From positions 123,102,486 to 123,166,485 of the forward strand of contig OX375879.1 in NCBI GenBank assembly GCA_947359465.1: DNA of 64,000 bases, in the 5' to 3' direction. A model generated the notes under the pieces. The model made no database searches. It was not told the DNA's origin and saw nothing but the letters and a program-made list of their open reading frames with translations. The first letter of the stretch is position 1, and the number at the start of each line of letters is the position of its first letter. Both the position numbers and the translations under genes were made by a program. This document shows, piece after piece, positions 28,421 through 39,252 of the stretch. Source of the stretch: Metellina segmentata (lineage: Eukaryota; Arthropoda; Arachnida; Araneae; Tetragnathidae).

Positions 28421-31400
28421 TTACACTGGTGTTCTCAAAAGTCCAGCAGGCTTTTGGTTACTTGGCTTATAACGGCTGCACTCAGCACAATTCCTTACAT
28501 AATCTGCGATGTATTTTCTCATTCCAGGAAAGAAATAACGCGTTGCAATCTTGTGAAAAGTGCCCTCGGCACCATAATGTCCACCGGTTGGGGCATCGTG
28601 ATATTGTTGCAGAACTCTTTCACGTTCCTGTATCGGAACTACCAACTGGGCTTCCTCTGATTCGGAATCCGGGCCGTATCGATATAAAATACCTTGAGAC
28701 ATTATGTAGCCACGATTGGTCCAATTCACGTAGTTTTCGTCCTTGGAGACACTCTCAAAACAGTCAATGATTTTCTTCAAGTCATCGTCTTTCAATTGTC
28801 CTTCACGTATGTCATTTGCCTTCCTGGATGGCAGATCAATAATGGTAACAGAACAAATGTCACAAGTGGGCCTTCCATGTGTACATGAAGGGCGGGATAG
28901 CATGTCTGCAATGACGTTTGCTTTTCCTGAAAGATATTCAACTTTGATGTTGTAAGACTGTATCTGAAGGGCCCATCTTGCGAGTCGACCGGTTGGTGAT
29001 TTCAGGCTCAACAACCATTTCAAGGGTTGATGATCTGAAAATACTGTTATTTCAGCTCCTTCGACATAGCCTCTAAATTTGTCCAGCGCCCAAACGACTG
29101 ATAAGGCTTCGCGTTCTGTAGTAGAGTAGTTCTTCTCTGCTGGGGTTAGCAGACGACTAGCATACTCGATTGGATGTTCTTCAGATCCTTGTCCTTGGAT
29201 AAGGACTGCGCCCAAAGCATAGCCTGAAGCGTCAGTTCTGAGGACAAATGGTTTATCCTCATCTACTTGTTTCAGCACGGGCGGTGAAATTAAGCTATTC
29301 TTCAACGATTCAAATGCTGTCTGTTCGTCTTGTCCCCACTTCCAAGGTGTTTGCTTCTTGGTGAGATTGCTCAAAGGCCTTGAGGTCTCAGCAAACTGGG
29401 GAATAAAACGACGATACCAACTGCAAGTTTGAAGAAAGCTCTGCACTTGCTTCACGTTCTTGGGAGAAGGGATCTGTACAATGGCTTCCACCTTAGCAGG
29501 GTCTACTTCCACTCCAGAACTCGTGATGTAATGTCCCAAATATTTGACTTTGGAGCAAGCAAAATGACACTTAGTTCGGTTGGCATGCAGATGGAACTTT
29601 TGGAGTCGGTCAAAGACTAACCGCAGGTCCTCCAGGTGTTCTTCAAAGGTTGCAGACATCACAATAATATCATCCAGATAAGCTAGAGATCTGACCTTTA
29701 GTCCATTTCGGAAAATGTCCATAAGTCTTTGGAATGTGGCAGGGGCTGTTTTTAATCCAAATGGCATTCGAGTAAATCGAAAAACTCCAAACTGACAAAC
29801 AAAGGCTGTCTTGTCTTTATCAGGAGGATACATCTTCACCTGATGATATCCTGACTTTAAGTCTATGGTAGACATAAAGGCAGTTTGCTTAGCATTTTGC
29901 AAGAGATCATCCATACGCGGAAGAGGGTATGGATCAGACTTAGTTACTGAATTCAATTTTCTGTAATCGATACAAAGGCGGAAATCCCCATTTGGCTTGG
30001 GTATCAAGACCACAGGTGCTGCGTAGGGAGAGTCACATTCTTCTATTACTCCGGATGAGAGAAGTGCATCAATCTCTCTCTTCAAAATTTCTTTTCTCAC
30101 AGGGGATAACCGGTAAGGAGCAGTAGCAACTGGAGGAGCATCACCTGTGTCGATCCGGTGTTCGATGTAAGGTGTTGGTTCTCCCCCCGGACTGAAGTTA
30201 TTTTCATAGTGAATTAGAAGTGCATTTAATCTTCTGCACTGATCTTCACTTAAATGTTCACCTTCATCGGGACGAAGGAGATATGGATTTTCTGGTCTAA
30301 CACTTTCTTTAATATCACAGGAGTGGACTTGAGCACTCGCAACGAAAGGGAAATGTTCCTTTGGCTTGTCAGTGTAGAACCAAGCATGGTCACGAAGATT
30401 TAGAACAACACCTGCTTTCTTCAAAAAATCTGCTCCAAGTAGGGTACGGTTTCCTTTCGCCTCTGGGAGGGCAAAAAGTGTTAATTGAAAGGAACGTCCT
30501 TCCAGACATAGAATTACACAGGCTGTTTGAACTTCCTTTTCTGTCTGACTTCCATCAGCGAGGATCACTGAGAGAAAAGACTTTTCGAATACTACTCCTT
30601 CATCTTGAAGAATATGGTACAATCTTTCGCCTGCGATAGAGTGACTTGCTCCACTGTCTGCACATGCTGTGCCGAATATTCCATTTATCGTAATATTCAT
30701 AACTGGAACTTCATTAGACATGGCAGGTCTATCAATTTGAATCTTCTCAAAACGAGCTGAGTCAAATTTTGTGGAAGGATTGCAAACTGGACAGTTAGCT
30801 TTAATGAATCCGACTTTTCCACAACCATAACAAGTCCGAGCTGGTCGCTCCTGATTGTCACCAACCTTTATTCGACTAGTTCTGTTTGCCTGATTTGTTT
30901 TTTTGAACGGTACAGGCTTGATAATTTCATCTCTACCGTTGTAGGCTTTCCTTTGAATTGGAGGGGATGAGCTTCCTTTTTTGTTGTTTCTGAGACAGTC
31001 ATAAGTTTCAAGCTTCTCAGCTAGGTAATCGGGAGAAATCAAATTTTCCCAATCATCTAAATAATGTTCTCGGCACTCAGGGTTGCATCTTTTCTTCATT
31101 TGATCTGAGATAATCAGATCTTGTAATTTTTCAAAGGTAGTGACACCCAGTTCAGTAATCCAGCCTTCAAAATAGTTCCTTAGTTCAAAGTAAAACTCTT
31201 TCCATGTGCAATCTGCAGACTTTCTATGTTGACTGAAGAGCTTTCTGAACTTTTCAGCTGTCAGTTTAAAACGCTGAAGGAGTATACCTCGAATGTGTGT
31301 ATAGTCATGGGATTTTACTTCAGGTTCCCTGGCTATCAGCTTTGAGATCTCTGAAGGGAAAAGTCCTAATAGATGAGTCACCCACATACTCTCGTCAATT

Positions 31401-31840
31401 TTTAAGAACTTCATTTGTCTCTCAAATAAGACTAGAAACAAGGACATGTCATCTTCTTCAGGCTTGAATTGTGGCAAAATTTTTTGGAGATCCATTCTCA
31501 TGGAAGGGTGCATTACAGGTTGGGAAGCACAGGCCTCTACCATACGTTGAGATTCTAGCTGAATCCGTAACTTTTCAAGTTCAAAGTCTTGAACCTGTTT
31601 TTCTTGCTCTCTCAGTAATCTTTGCTCTGTCAAGAGTTTGGATTCTTCTTCCTTCCTTGTTGACACAATTGTGTCTAATAAATTCTTCACAAATTCTTTG
31701 TCGTTTTGGTACTCTTTACTTTCCAAAATTATTTTCTTTAGATCTAAGACTTTTAAGTCATCATCCACGTTTTCACCAAGTTCTACAACCAAACTCTGAA
31801 GATCGACCTTTTTTGCCTTGCCGAGATAAGCCATTGTCAC
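28421..31840 (-). CDS. Gag-pol polyprotein of the complete gypsy element (gag, protease, RT, RNase H, integrase zinc finger)
   Basis: ATG 31840-31838 opens 1139 residues as a fused gag-pol. In order: gag with a charged coiled-coil stretch (about residues 50-105); a Cys cluster CYGCGKVGFIKANCPVC near 334, in which the usual zinc-knuckle His position is Phe; protease with ADSGASHS near 393 (DSG rather than DTG); reverse transcriptase with IDLKSGYHQVKM and YLDDIIVMS near 720; RNase H with RTDASGYALG near 867; and the integrase HHCC finger at about 1090-1130 (GGHYGAEGTFH, NCAECSRY). It ends at TAA 28421-28423, where homologous proteins read on without a break into the integrase core. A point mutation is the simplest explanation. 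Confidence 0.95.
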   Translation of the reverse strand: MTMAYLGKAKKVDLQSLVVELGENVDDDLKVLDLKKIILESKEYQNDKEFVKNLLDTIVSTRKEEESKLLTEQRLLREQEKQVQDFELEKLRIQLESQRMVEACASQPVMHPSMRMDLQKILPQFKPEEDDMSLFLVLFERQMKFLKIDESMWVTHLLGLFPSEISKLIAREPEVKSHDYTHIRGILLQRFKLTAEKFRKLFSQHRKSADCTWKEFYFELRNYFEGWITELGVTTFEKLQDLIISDQMKKRCNPECREHYLDDWENLISPDYLAEKLETYDCLRNNKKGSSSPPIQRKAYNGRDEIIKPVPFKKTNQANRTSRIKVGDNQERPARTCYGCGKVGFIKANCPVCNPSTKFDSARFEKIQIDRPAMSNEVPVMNITINGIFGTACADSGASHSIAGERLYHILQDEGVVFEKSFLSVILADGSQTEKEVQTACVILCLEGRSFQLTLFALPEAKGNRTLLGADFLKKAGVVLNLRDHAWFYTDKPKEHFPFVASAQVHSCDIKESVRPENPYLLRPDEGEHLSEDQCRRLNALLIHYENNFSPGGEPTPYIEHRIDTGDAPPVATAPYRLSPVRKEILKREIDALLSSGVIEECDSPYAAPVVLIPKPNGDFRLCIDYRKLNSVTKSDPYPLPRMDDLLQNAKQTAFMSTIDLKSGYHQVKMYPPDKDKTAFVCQFGVFRFTRMPFGLKTAPATFQRLMDIFRNGLKVRSLAYLDDIIVMSATFEEHLEDLRLVFDRLQKFHLHANRTKCHFACSKVKYLGHYITSSGVEVDPAKVEAIVQIPSPKNVKQVQSFLQTCSWYRRFIPQFAETSRPLSNLTKKQTPWKWGQDEQTAFESLKNSLISPPVLKQVDEDKPFVLRTDASGYALGAVLIQGQGSEEHPIEYASRLLTPAEKNYSTTEREALSVVWALDKFRGYVEGAEITVFSDHQPLKWLLSLKSPTGRLARWALQIQSYNIKVEYLSGKANVIADMLSRPSCTHGRPTCDICSVTIIDLPSRKANDIREGQLKDDDLKKIIDCFESVSKDENYVNWTNRGYIMSQGILYRYGPDSESEEAQLVVPIQERERVLQQYHDAPTGGHYGAEGTFHKIATRYFFPGMRKYIADYVRNCAECSRYKPSNQKPAGLLRTPV

Positions 31841-32956
31841 TATAGTTGTAAAGTACAGTTCAAAAGTCTCAATCTAAATATCCACCAAAGTTTGTATTAA
31901 TACTAAAATTATTTACTTATACACTTTTCTTTGCACACTAGTTCACATAAAAGTTATATAAGGTGTGTTCATATGTAGCACAAGGTATGGGGTATACTAA
32001 TGTTTTCCAAAAATGAGAAAATAAGAATTGGCATAACCTAGGTAAATTAATGATAGCATTCGCTAATAGCAGGCATACAAATATTAAGAAAAATGTCGTG
32101 GGAGATCCACCTCAAATAAAGTATCAAAATATAGTACAAATAAACAATAAATACCATGTTTAAAGAACAGTATATCTTAAGCATTTGTAGGTTAACTAAT
32201 ACGAAAGATGTTTACCTATTTACTGAGTGAGGTTCACATAAAAGTTATATAAATATATATGAAAAGCACTTTGATAATTATTATGTGGGTTCACATAAAA
32301 TATTCCATGTTATCAATCTGTAATCATATACCAAATAAAATAATATTGCATAGAATACTCAAAAAAAATTTTTAAACACCATTTTCCTAAAATAAAAGAA
32401 ATACTAATTGCTCAAAAGTGACAAATGTATGTATTTTTGTTATAATTCAAATATGCATATACAACATTTCGATAATTCCTACAATTAACTTTCTAGAGTC
32501 ATGAAAATAAATTATAAAATCTTATTTTAAAAGCAAGTATTCGAATTCAACAAAAGCAAAATAAAAGAATTCACTTTTTCAGACACAGATAAAAATAATA
32601 TACAAAATGCAATTAACGTTTCCTGACTTGTTGTTTATAAACAAATTACTTCCTCACAACAAAATCGCAACTTTCGCAAACAGCAAATAGTATCTGGAAT
32701 ATTTTCACTCTTTCGTTTTGTACAAAACGCAACTCTTTAAGAACAATATTCTGGTTGAATATTAATTTTCCAACAAAGGAACTGAATCACTGTAAACTTC
32801 TAATTCAAATTGAACGACCTGACGTTTTGAAATTAATTTACACTATTCAGGATGAATATGTATTAGTTTACAGTTGCTCATCGCTAGGTTTAGCAAGAAC
32901 GTTGTGGGGCAGTAAGGATTCTAGAAGAATTTACTTATCTTTGTCAGGTTCGTAAT
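31841..32956 (-). other. 5' leader of the complete gypsy element, with direct repeats
   Basis: A 1.1-kb non-coding AT-rich leader lies between the primer-binding site and the gag ATG. It contains the repeated 20-mer GTTCACATAAAAGTTATATA at 31941-31960 and 32232-32251 and a shorter third copy GTTCACATAAAA near 32288. It has no recognised protein. The leader would hold packaging and, possibly, regulatory sequences. Confidence 0.7.
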
Positions 32957-32973
32957 CCACGTTTAGGGCGCCA
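32957..32973 (-). other. Primer-binding site of the complete gypsy element
   Basis: The minus-strand sequence TGGCGCCCTAAACGTGG lies 3 nt inside the 5' LTR. It starts with TGG, complementary to a tRNA CCA end. TGGCGCCC resembles the lysine-tRNA type site of gypsy elements, but the following bases differ, so the tRNA is uncertain. Confidence 0.7.
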
Positions 32974-32976
32974 TTC

Positions 32977-33287
32977 TGTGACCGTGTGCTGAGAAATTCC
33001 TCCTTGAAGCGGGCGAACAAGCGACAAACTCTCATTACACTCACAAACATTTATTAATCTAATTTACATTACGTGAACACAACATATATACTATTAACAG
33101 AACCTTTCATAACTACCCGACATAACGGACGCTACGACGCGTCTTCATTCTACGCCGCCGATATACTCCCTGACCTCCTTAGGGTGTCCTTGATCGGAGC
33201 AGGGGTGAGATTTAGTTTTGGTTCTCACTTTTAGTTCGGAGGTTTATAGCTCTGCAGCTGACGATGCGCTATAGTTCACTTGTTACA
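32977..33287 (-). repeat. 5' LTR of the complete gypsy element
   Basis: Identical by eye to 27093-27403 (311 bp) and followed by GCAT at 33288-33291. As the upstream LTR of a minus-strand element it carries the promoter. Confidence 0.95.
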
Positions 33288-34225
33288 GCATTTATTTTTG
33301 AGACGCTAAATTCTAAAATAAATTATTCGTAAAAAAAGAAAAAATTCAAAATATATTGACAATTTTAGTCGTGTACAATAGTATTATAATACATTCTTAA
33401 ATACATAAGAACGCTGAATGGTCGATCCTTGGCCAGTAATTTCTTTAACATTGAAAAACTGCGTCAGCCGCAGTCATGTAATGTGCTGTATCGGATAGCA
33501 GAAGCGCAAAATCCTTTCACTCCACATTCAGAGATTTTAAAAGGACATCTACAAGGCGAACAACTTATTGATGATCGACACTCGCCTCGCAAACTCACCA
33601 GTCGATTACGCAAGTTTCCTCTGGATTATCAAGAGTGCCAACCAATATGTTTAAAGTTACTTCTTGCCATTTATTTTACTTTCGTCTGTTAGGACTACAC
33701 CTTCTTTCCATGAACTTCTTGTTTGATCCGCAATACTTCGGCGTTCGCAAGATCAGACACATGCGATCGAAGGGTTGGTTCAGAGGGCAAAAAATTAAAT
33801 AGTAATTTCATATTAATTAATTTTAAGCTACATTTTAAAAAGTTGCAGGTGGTTGCATTTATGCAGAAAGTTGCATTTATGTTGCGGTTATAAATCACTT
33901 ACAATACACCCCATATAGGAGGAATTTTGGTTTTAGTTCTTTACATGCAGCGTAGAATGTGTGAAAAAAAGTTGCATTTGTTGCAAAAAGTTGCCCTAAT
34001 AATCACGCATTCGTTTTGTGAAAAAAGTTAGTGTAAGTTCGGAAATTGAAAACGAAAAAATTAAAACTGCACAAAATTTATCCAAAAATTAGTTTGTGTT
34101 GAACATTCTTAAACTACATTACGTTTAGCCAACTTCTTTTTTTCTTTCTCTGCAGAAACTCGCCAATTTACTCTTATGTTCAAGAGGTCTTTAAATTTAT
34201 AAGCGGAAATTATTTCTGTATTCCT
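33288..34225. other. Unclassified AT-rich stretch
   Basis: No recognised gene. A plus-strand open stretch of 87 codons at 33429-33692 matches no family I know. Several GTTGCATTT motifs occur (33841, 33860, 33968), as in the left flank of the gypsy element. Confidence 0.35.
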
Positions 34226-34440
34226 GCGTTCACCATAGGCGTAACCAGGTGGGGGTGGGTAATATATATATATATATATATATATAATGAGTTTTTCAAA
34301 TATTAATCCCTTGTTAATAACTACACAAACTATTCATAACTTAAATTTAATTAATTTAATTTTAATTAATGTTTTACTTGTGTAATAAACATAGCAGCCA
34401 GGGGGGGGGTTGGGGATTCAACCCATCCCCCGTTCAGTTG

Positions 34441-34500
<60 letters not shown>

Positions 34501-34680
34501 TGTTTCACAAATTAATCCCTTGTTAATAACTACACAAAGTATTCATAACTTAATTTTAAATAATGTTTTTCTTGTGTAATAAATAAATGTAATCGATGAA
34601 ACAATGGTACATTAGTTCATAGGCGTAACCAGGGGTATATGGGGTTCAACCCCCCATTCAGATCGTCATAAAAGATAGTC
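34226..34680. repeat. Two-unit duplication with TA microsatellites and CATAGGCGTAACCAGG ends
   Basis: Two units (about 34228-34430 and 34430-34670) share TTAATCCCTTGTTAATAACT, ACACAAA(C/G)TATTCATAACTT and CTTGTGTAATAAA. Each starts after a long (TA)n run (34262-34287, 34445-34498). CATAGGCGTAACCAGG occurs at both outer ends (34226, 34619), and G-rich sequence next to it. A reverse copy of that motif lies near 37045. Confidence 0.65.
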
Positions 34681-34774
34681 AAATTTGTTAATGAAGCGCA
34701 ATCGGAGTTTTAAGCTTTATGGCTATTTAAACTCGATTATATAAAAATATAATTATTTTTACACTCATAATATA

Positions 34775-36382
34775 AATGCCGTATATAAGCCGATCCGTGC
34801 ATAAGCCGAGGGTGCGTCTTTTCTTCAAAAATTTACCCAAAAATCAAAACCTGTATATAAGCCGAAATAAAAATTTAAAAAACACATTTTTTGTGACGTT
34901 TAAACCATACGCTCTAAAGCCATGAGGGCGTAATGTCGCCAAGATGGTAAAACGGGTGGAATATTTTCCCAAAAATCACTGTAAAGTAAAACGTTACTCG
35001 CCAACGATGATAGCTTTAACCTGCTAATGATTTTCCACAGTGTTCAGACGGTCCAGCTCCTGATATCCGACCTCTGACGGGGTGATTGACAGGTGATGAT
35101 GTACTGGACATTAGGATTCAAAAAGGGGAGGGGATTCATTATGGCTTTTAAAAGAAACTCGGGTAGGGTCTAAATGAGATTGAACTCTCCAACTGTTCGC
35201 CAGGATTTAACTTGGCAGTAAAGATGTGCAATGGCGAGCGTTCTGAGCTTTAAGCAGCAGGTGTCACTGCGAAGTTGTCTATTCGGCCCCTTTCCACGCT
35301 ATTACTGTGGCAACTTAGCCACAGATCTCTAGATAATCCCTATGAAAGGGAATTTGTAACGCGCGTCTTCCCTACCCGATGGGGAATTCGTCAGATTGGC
35401 TTGGAACGTGGTAACAGAAAGACCACGTCGGAATGAACCTATTCCATTCTCTTTGTGTTTCATCGTCTTTGTGTCAGTGTTCTGTCTTGTAAATAAATAG
35501 ATGTTCAAAATAGAAATGGACTCGATGTAATAGTTAATACGTCACAATTACAAAGGTGACCGCTAATGATCTTCCAAAAGTGTCCCGCACCTGATGCCGG
35601 ACCTCTGACTGGGTGATTGACAGATGATCAGTTCAACAATGGTCAAGGAGAGCGGATGGGGCTTGAGAATTTTTTTATCAGTGCCAATTATCTTCGCCGT
35701 GCAGCCTAAAACATGTGCGGTACATAAAGTTTCAAAAGGGGGGGGGCCTCATTGACCCTTGGCAGCGATGTGTATGAAGAACATATAAATTCTAGTACGG
35801 AAATGGAATTGGAACTGATGATGATACACATCAGGACATCCCAATGAGTGAAGCCGAATTTTACGAACTATTCGGAAACTCGGATTCAGACACGGAATTA
35901 TAAGGATTTATATGACTTATTTTTCTCTTTTTGCTCAAAGGCTGCATTCAAAACGTAAGTTAAAAGACTTTAAAAATTAGAACAGTTGTTGGATTCGGAT
36001 CCGAGTCCGGAAGGCACGAAGTAAGAAAAAGGGTTGCTTTCCCAATACCCGTTGGAGTTGCTATAAAAATCGTTAATTGCTCGTAAAGTCCGGAATTCAA
36101 AGTTGCTGCCACCGGAGGGATATCCGAATCCAACAGCTATATAAAAAAATGTTCCTTTCTAATTGTTATTTTTATGTGCTAATTAATTACGGTGCTCAAG
36201 TATTCTTTTGTGTGCTATATTTGTCGATAGTTAGCGATTTATAGCTTGTGCCCGGCTAACGGAAATGTACCTTAGTTTTTTTGCGAAATCAGCGGATCCG
36301 TATATAAGCCGGACTTCCCCCCCCCCCCTTCCCTATTTTAGCTTTAAAAAAGTTTCACAAATTATCGGCTTATACACGGAAA
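34775..36382 (+). mobile_element. Pogo/Tigger-like element, 1608 bp, TA target
   Basis: The ends share TATAAGCCGAT: left AATGCCGTATATAAGCCGAT, right in reverse TTTCCGTGTATAAGCCGAT, flanked by TA (34773-34774 and 36383-36384). Near 35840-35900 the plus strand reads SEAEFYELFGNSDSDTEL then stop, like the acidic C-terminus of pogo-type transposases. No catalytic domain remains. Two related segments of about 85 bp occur inside (35010-35095, 35555-35635). A solo LTR interrupts it at 35306-35546. Confidence 0.6.
35306..35546 (+). repeat. Solo LTR with 5-bp target duplication
   Basis: A 241-bp TG...CA block starting TGTGGCAACTTAGCCACAG and ending TAATACGTCACA, with a polyadenylation signal (AATAAA) near 35491, is flanked by ATTAC at 35301-35305 and 35547-35551. 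No internal retrotransposon sequence is present, so it is a solo LTR left by recombination. It sits inside the pogo-like element. Confidence 0.8.
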
Positions 36383-36384
36383 TA

Positions 36385-38118
36385 TAAGTAAATGCACGAC
36401 AAAAGTGAAATTTTTATTCACTTGATTTCTATGTTCAACTTAGAATATGTTTTTTGAAGAACCAACTAGGAAAATGTTTATATGTATTTATCACAGCAAA
36501 AACTAATTAATTTTATCCAAATCTTTATAGTTCATGAAGTTCTAGTGATTATTTTTCTATTCTTTCTAATTTTATGATAATCTAAAAATCTGAATGTATA
36601 TGCATTCTTACCAATGATGTTTTTTATTTCAATTATTGTAATATATGTTTTCACTGATTTACTGTATTTTGTTTCACAAATTTTAAAAACAGATAGTTCG
36701 GATTAACCAAACTCGGATGAACGGGGGGTTTGAATTAGCAACGTTTTAGTGTAATTCAAGACTATCATTAAATAATTTGTTGTTAAACCAAACAATGTGT
36801 TTCTCATGTATGATACTATAAAACAAAATTGTTTCAAACGACTTTATTTGAAATAAAAGTGACTAACATCGCAAAATTTGTAATAGTTTTATCAATGTTC
36901 TATGAAAAAAAGCATCAATATATCGTGTGATTTTTAACCTGAAAATACGAAAATTTCCCTGAGAAGGTCTCCAGATGCTTTACCTTTTTATGGGTGTACA
37001 GTTCATACTTCTCGTGACTGAACTCCTCCTCCCCCCTCAGTCATCAACCCTAGTCACGCCTATGCTTCTGAGTACTACAAGGATCCGCGTAAAGGAATTC
37101 TCGATACTACACTCGTCAATGAATAGAGATTATTGGTGGTTTATTTCCTTTTTGACATACATTTATATATTACTCATTAAGTTCTACTAGTTTCACTTTA
37201 TAATCATGGTTTCTTAACCGCCTGCATGTTATTAAAAGTCTTAAATTCCTTAAGGGTGAGAGGACATATTCTCTTTACAGAGATGTTGTGGCGAACCTTA
37301 TCCACAGCACATCGTCTCTACTTCTGCTTTAAAATGTTTCAGCATTAAAAATGTTGCATACTTCCTTTAAGTGTTTATATTATGAGTGCTGTTAATCACG
37401 AATGTTTATACATTGCTCTTGCCGGCATTTAGATTTATGATGTCATGTGTTAAGCATTACTGTTTCTGGTAAATATATATTCTAATCAGTTACAACAGGG
37501 TGATGTAACCTTTTATAATACGTAGTAATTGACCCAATTGCCTCTGAGTCATTACGCTGCTCGCTTCGTACTTATTCCTGTCTATTGTGATGTCCCTTTA
37601 TAATTATTAAATATCTTGTTGGACTTGGAAGTACACTCTTTTTCCTTTATTAAAAGACATAAGAAAAAATTACAGTGCGAAAGCATTATTGCAGTTTTAA
37701 GGTAAGACATATTTGATGTAATTATGTTAGAATTTAAATAATACTTTCGGGAAACTTTTTACTAACAATAATTCAATAGAAACTTTAATGTGATAAGTAT
37801 AAGTTATTTTTCCTCTTGTTGACATTACAACAGTGATGTTTCTTAAAATACTGATGAATGATTTCATGTCTTAATCTCATCATAAATATTACAGTTGCAT
37901 GTAGTTATTCACAAGTATATAATTGATACACTTGTTAAAAAAATTGTGAGCACTCATAGACGACAGAATCAGAATCGAGAGAATGTTTACCGATGTGCTT
38001 CAAGCAAATCAAGTTTAAATCTGAGAAGTTACGAAAAAATCGACGTTTTAATTTCTTATTTAAATGTAGTGTAAATTTTAAAATTCACCATAAAAACCTC
38101 TGGTAAATATTGTATAAA
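36385..38118. other. Unclassified stretch
   Basis: No gene recognised. AT-rich. A reverse-oriented CACGCCTATGC motif with C-rich sequence near 37020-37065 matches the CATAGGCGTAACCAGG repeats at 34226 and 34619. The rest shows no clear structure. Confidence 0.35.
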
Positions 38119-38371
38119 CTAGGGGGTTCCGCCCAATGCTCGCGAACCCCCGGGAAATGCTACGCAATCCTTTAAAGTTTGCTTTGCAAACCAACATTCT
38201 TTTCGCAAGTGATTTCTCTTTTCTTTATTTTAACACTTAATGTATCAGTAACGCATCAGTAAAAACCTTCTCCATCTTGTTCCCTGTACAATTTTAAATA
38301 GACCATATTAAATTCTTAATTTTCTGATCTCTACTTTCTCGGGAAGCCGTCTGAGAATAGAGTGAAAAAAG

Positions 38372-39252
38372 ACAGGCGCCTCAATCCCATGATAGTACTT
38401 TACGCAAGTCCAACTTGATTGGCTAATCGGATCACATGACCTAGATACGTATGTCATCAAGGTTTATAGTTGTTGGCGATTTATCTCTTCCTTTCTGCTT
38501 TCTTCTTTTCTTTTCAGATCCATGGCTATGGGTGGGTAGAGGTGGGAGCCGAAAATTGTATCCTTTTATTATATAAGTTAATAATTATATAAGTTAGTGT
38601 TTTATGTATGCTTTTTGTTACATCAGAATGGTCCTAAGCCAGCGGTGGATACGACACCATCATCCTAAAGCAAAGGGGACGGCAGAGGGGCGGAAAAATA
38701 TCAGCTGGTAGTGAGTTCAGGTGTGGTTCTTAGATTATTTATGTAAAATCAACGAAAGCTTGGAAAAATATGAAAAGGGTATTAAAAATTAGGAAAAGTA
38801 AATTAGAATAAAAAGGAATTAAATTGGAATTTTTTAAAAATAATTTGGAGGATCTAAAAATTTTTCCTGTAGCTGGGTTCGAACTCGGGAAGTCATCCTC
38901 CGCTGCCGACCCCAATCTGAAGGTGGGTGACTTTAGCCATTAGGCCATCGTTGCTACACGAAAAGAAGCTCTTTAAAGTATAAGTACCCTTAATATAAGT
39001 TGGCAAGAAATACTACTAACAACCATACAACATATATATGAGGAGCAAATCAGAGTCAACTTGTCGGACACTTACGCTGTACGCTGAGGCGCTAGTGTAT
39101 GTATTGTATTTCTACGAAACAACGCGCATATTCAAAATCAAATGGTTACTGCAACAATCAGATTGGCGAGATATCCAAGTGAAGCCAAGCCCGTGAAACT
39201 AGCCAATCAAGTTGGACTTGCGTAAAGTACTATCATGGGATTGAGCCGCTTC
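38372..39252. mobile_element. Long-TIR transposon with 9-bp target duplication (Mutator-like)
   Basis: An 881-bp element. A 46-bp perfect inverted repeat starts CTCAATCCCATGATAGTACT near both ends, preceded by a few imperfect terminal bases. It is flanked by the 9-bp repeat TGAAAAAAG (38363-38371 and 39253-39261). The related uninterrupted copy at 40270-40300 reads CGAGCAAAAAAAGCGAG, which shows the empty site. A 9-bp duplication and long TIRs suggest a MULE. No transposase is present, but a tRNA-like segment lies inside. Confidence 0.75.
38873..38958 (-). repeat. tRNA-like segment (SINE head or tRNA pseudogene) inside the MULE-like element
   Basis: The minus strand has an A-box-like TGGCCTAATGGCTAAAG and, about 50 bp on, a B-box-like GAGTTCGAACCC. 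The cloverleaf is imperfect. No paired tail was defined. It differs from the SINE family heads elsewhere in this window. Confidence 0.55.

Larger units (their letters stand above)
27093..33287 (-). mobile_element. Complete Ty3/gypsy retrotransposon, 6195 bp
   Basis: It is bounded by two 311-bp LTRs that read identically by eye and by a 4-bp target duplication GCAT (27089-27092 and 33288-33291). Minus-strand order: 5' LTR, primer-binding site, leader of about 1.1 kb, gag-pol reading frame, polypurine tract, 3' LTR. Identical LTRs imply a very recent insertion. One in-frame stop inside the integrase region breaks the polyprotein. Confidence 0.95.

Noticed and set aside
33429..33692. 87-codon open stretch as a small gene
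   Set aside because: No recognised domain, no promoter or splice evidence, and it lies in repeat-rich sequence.
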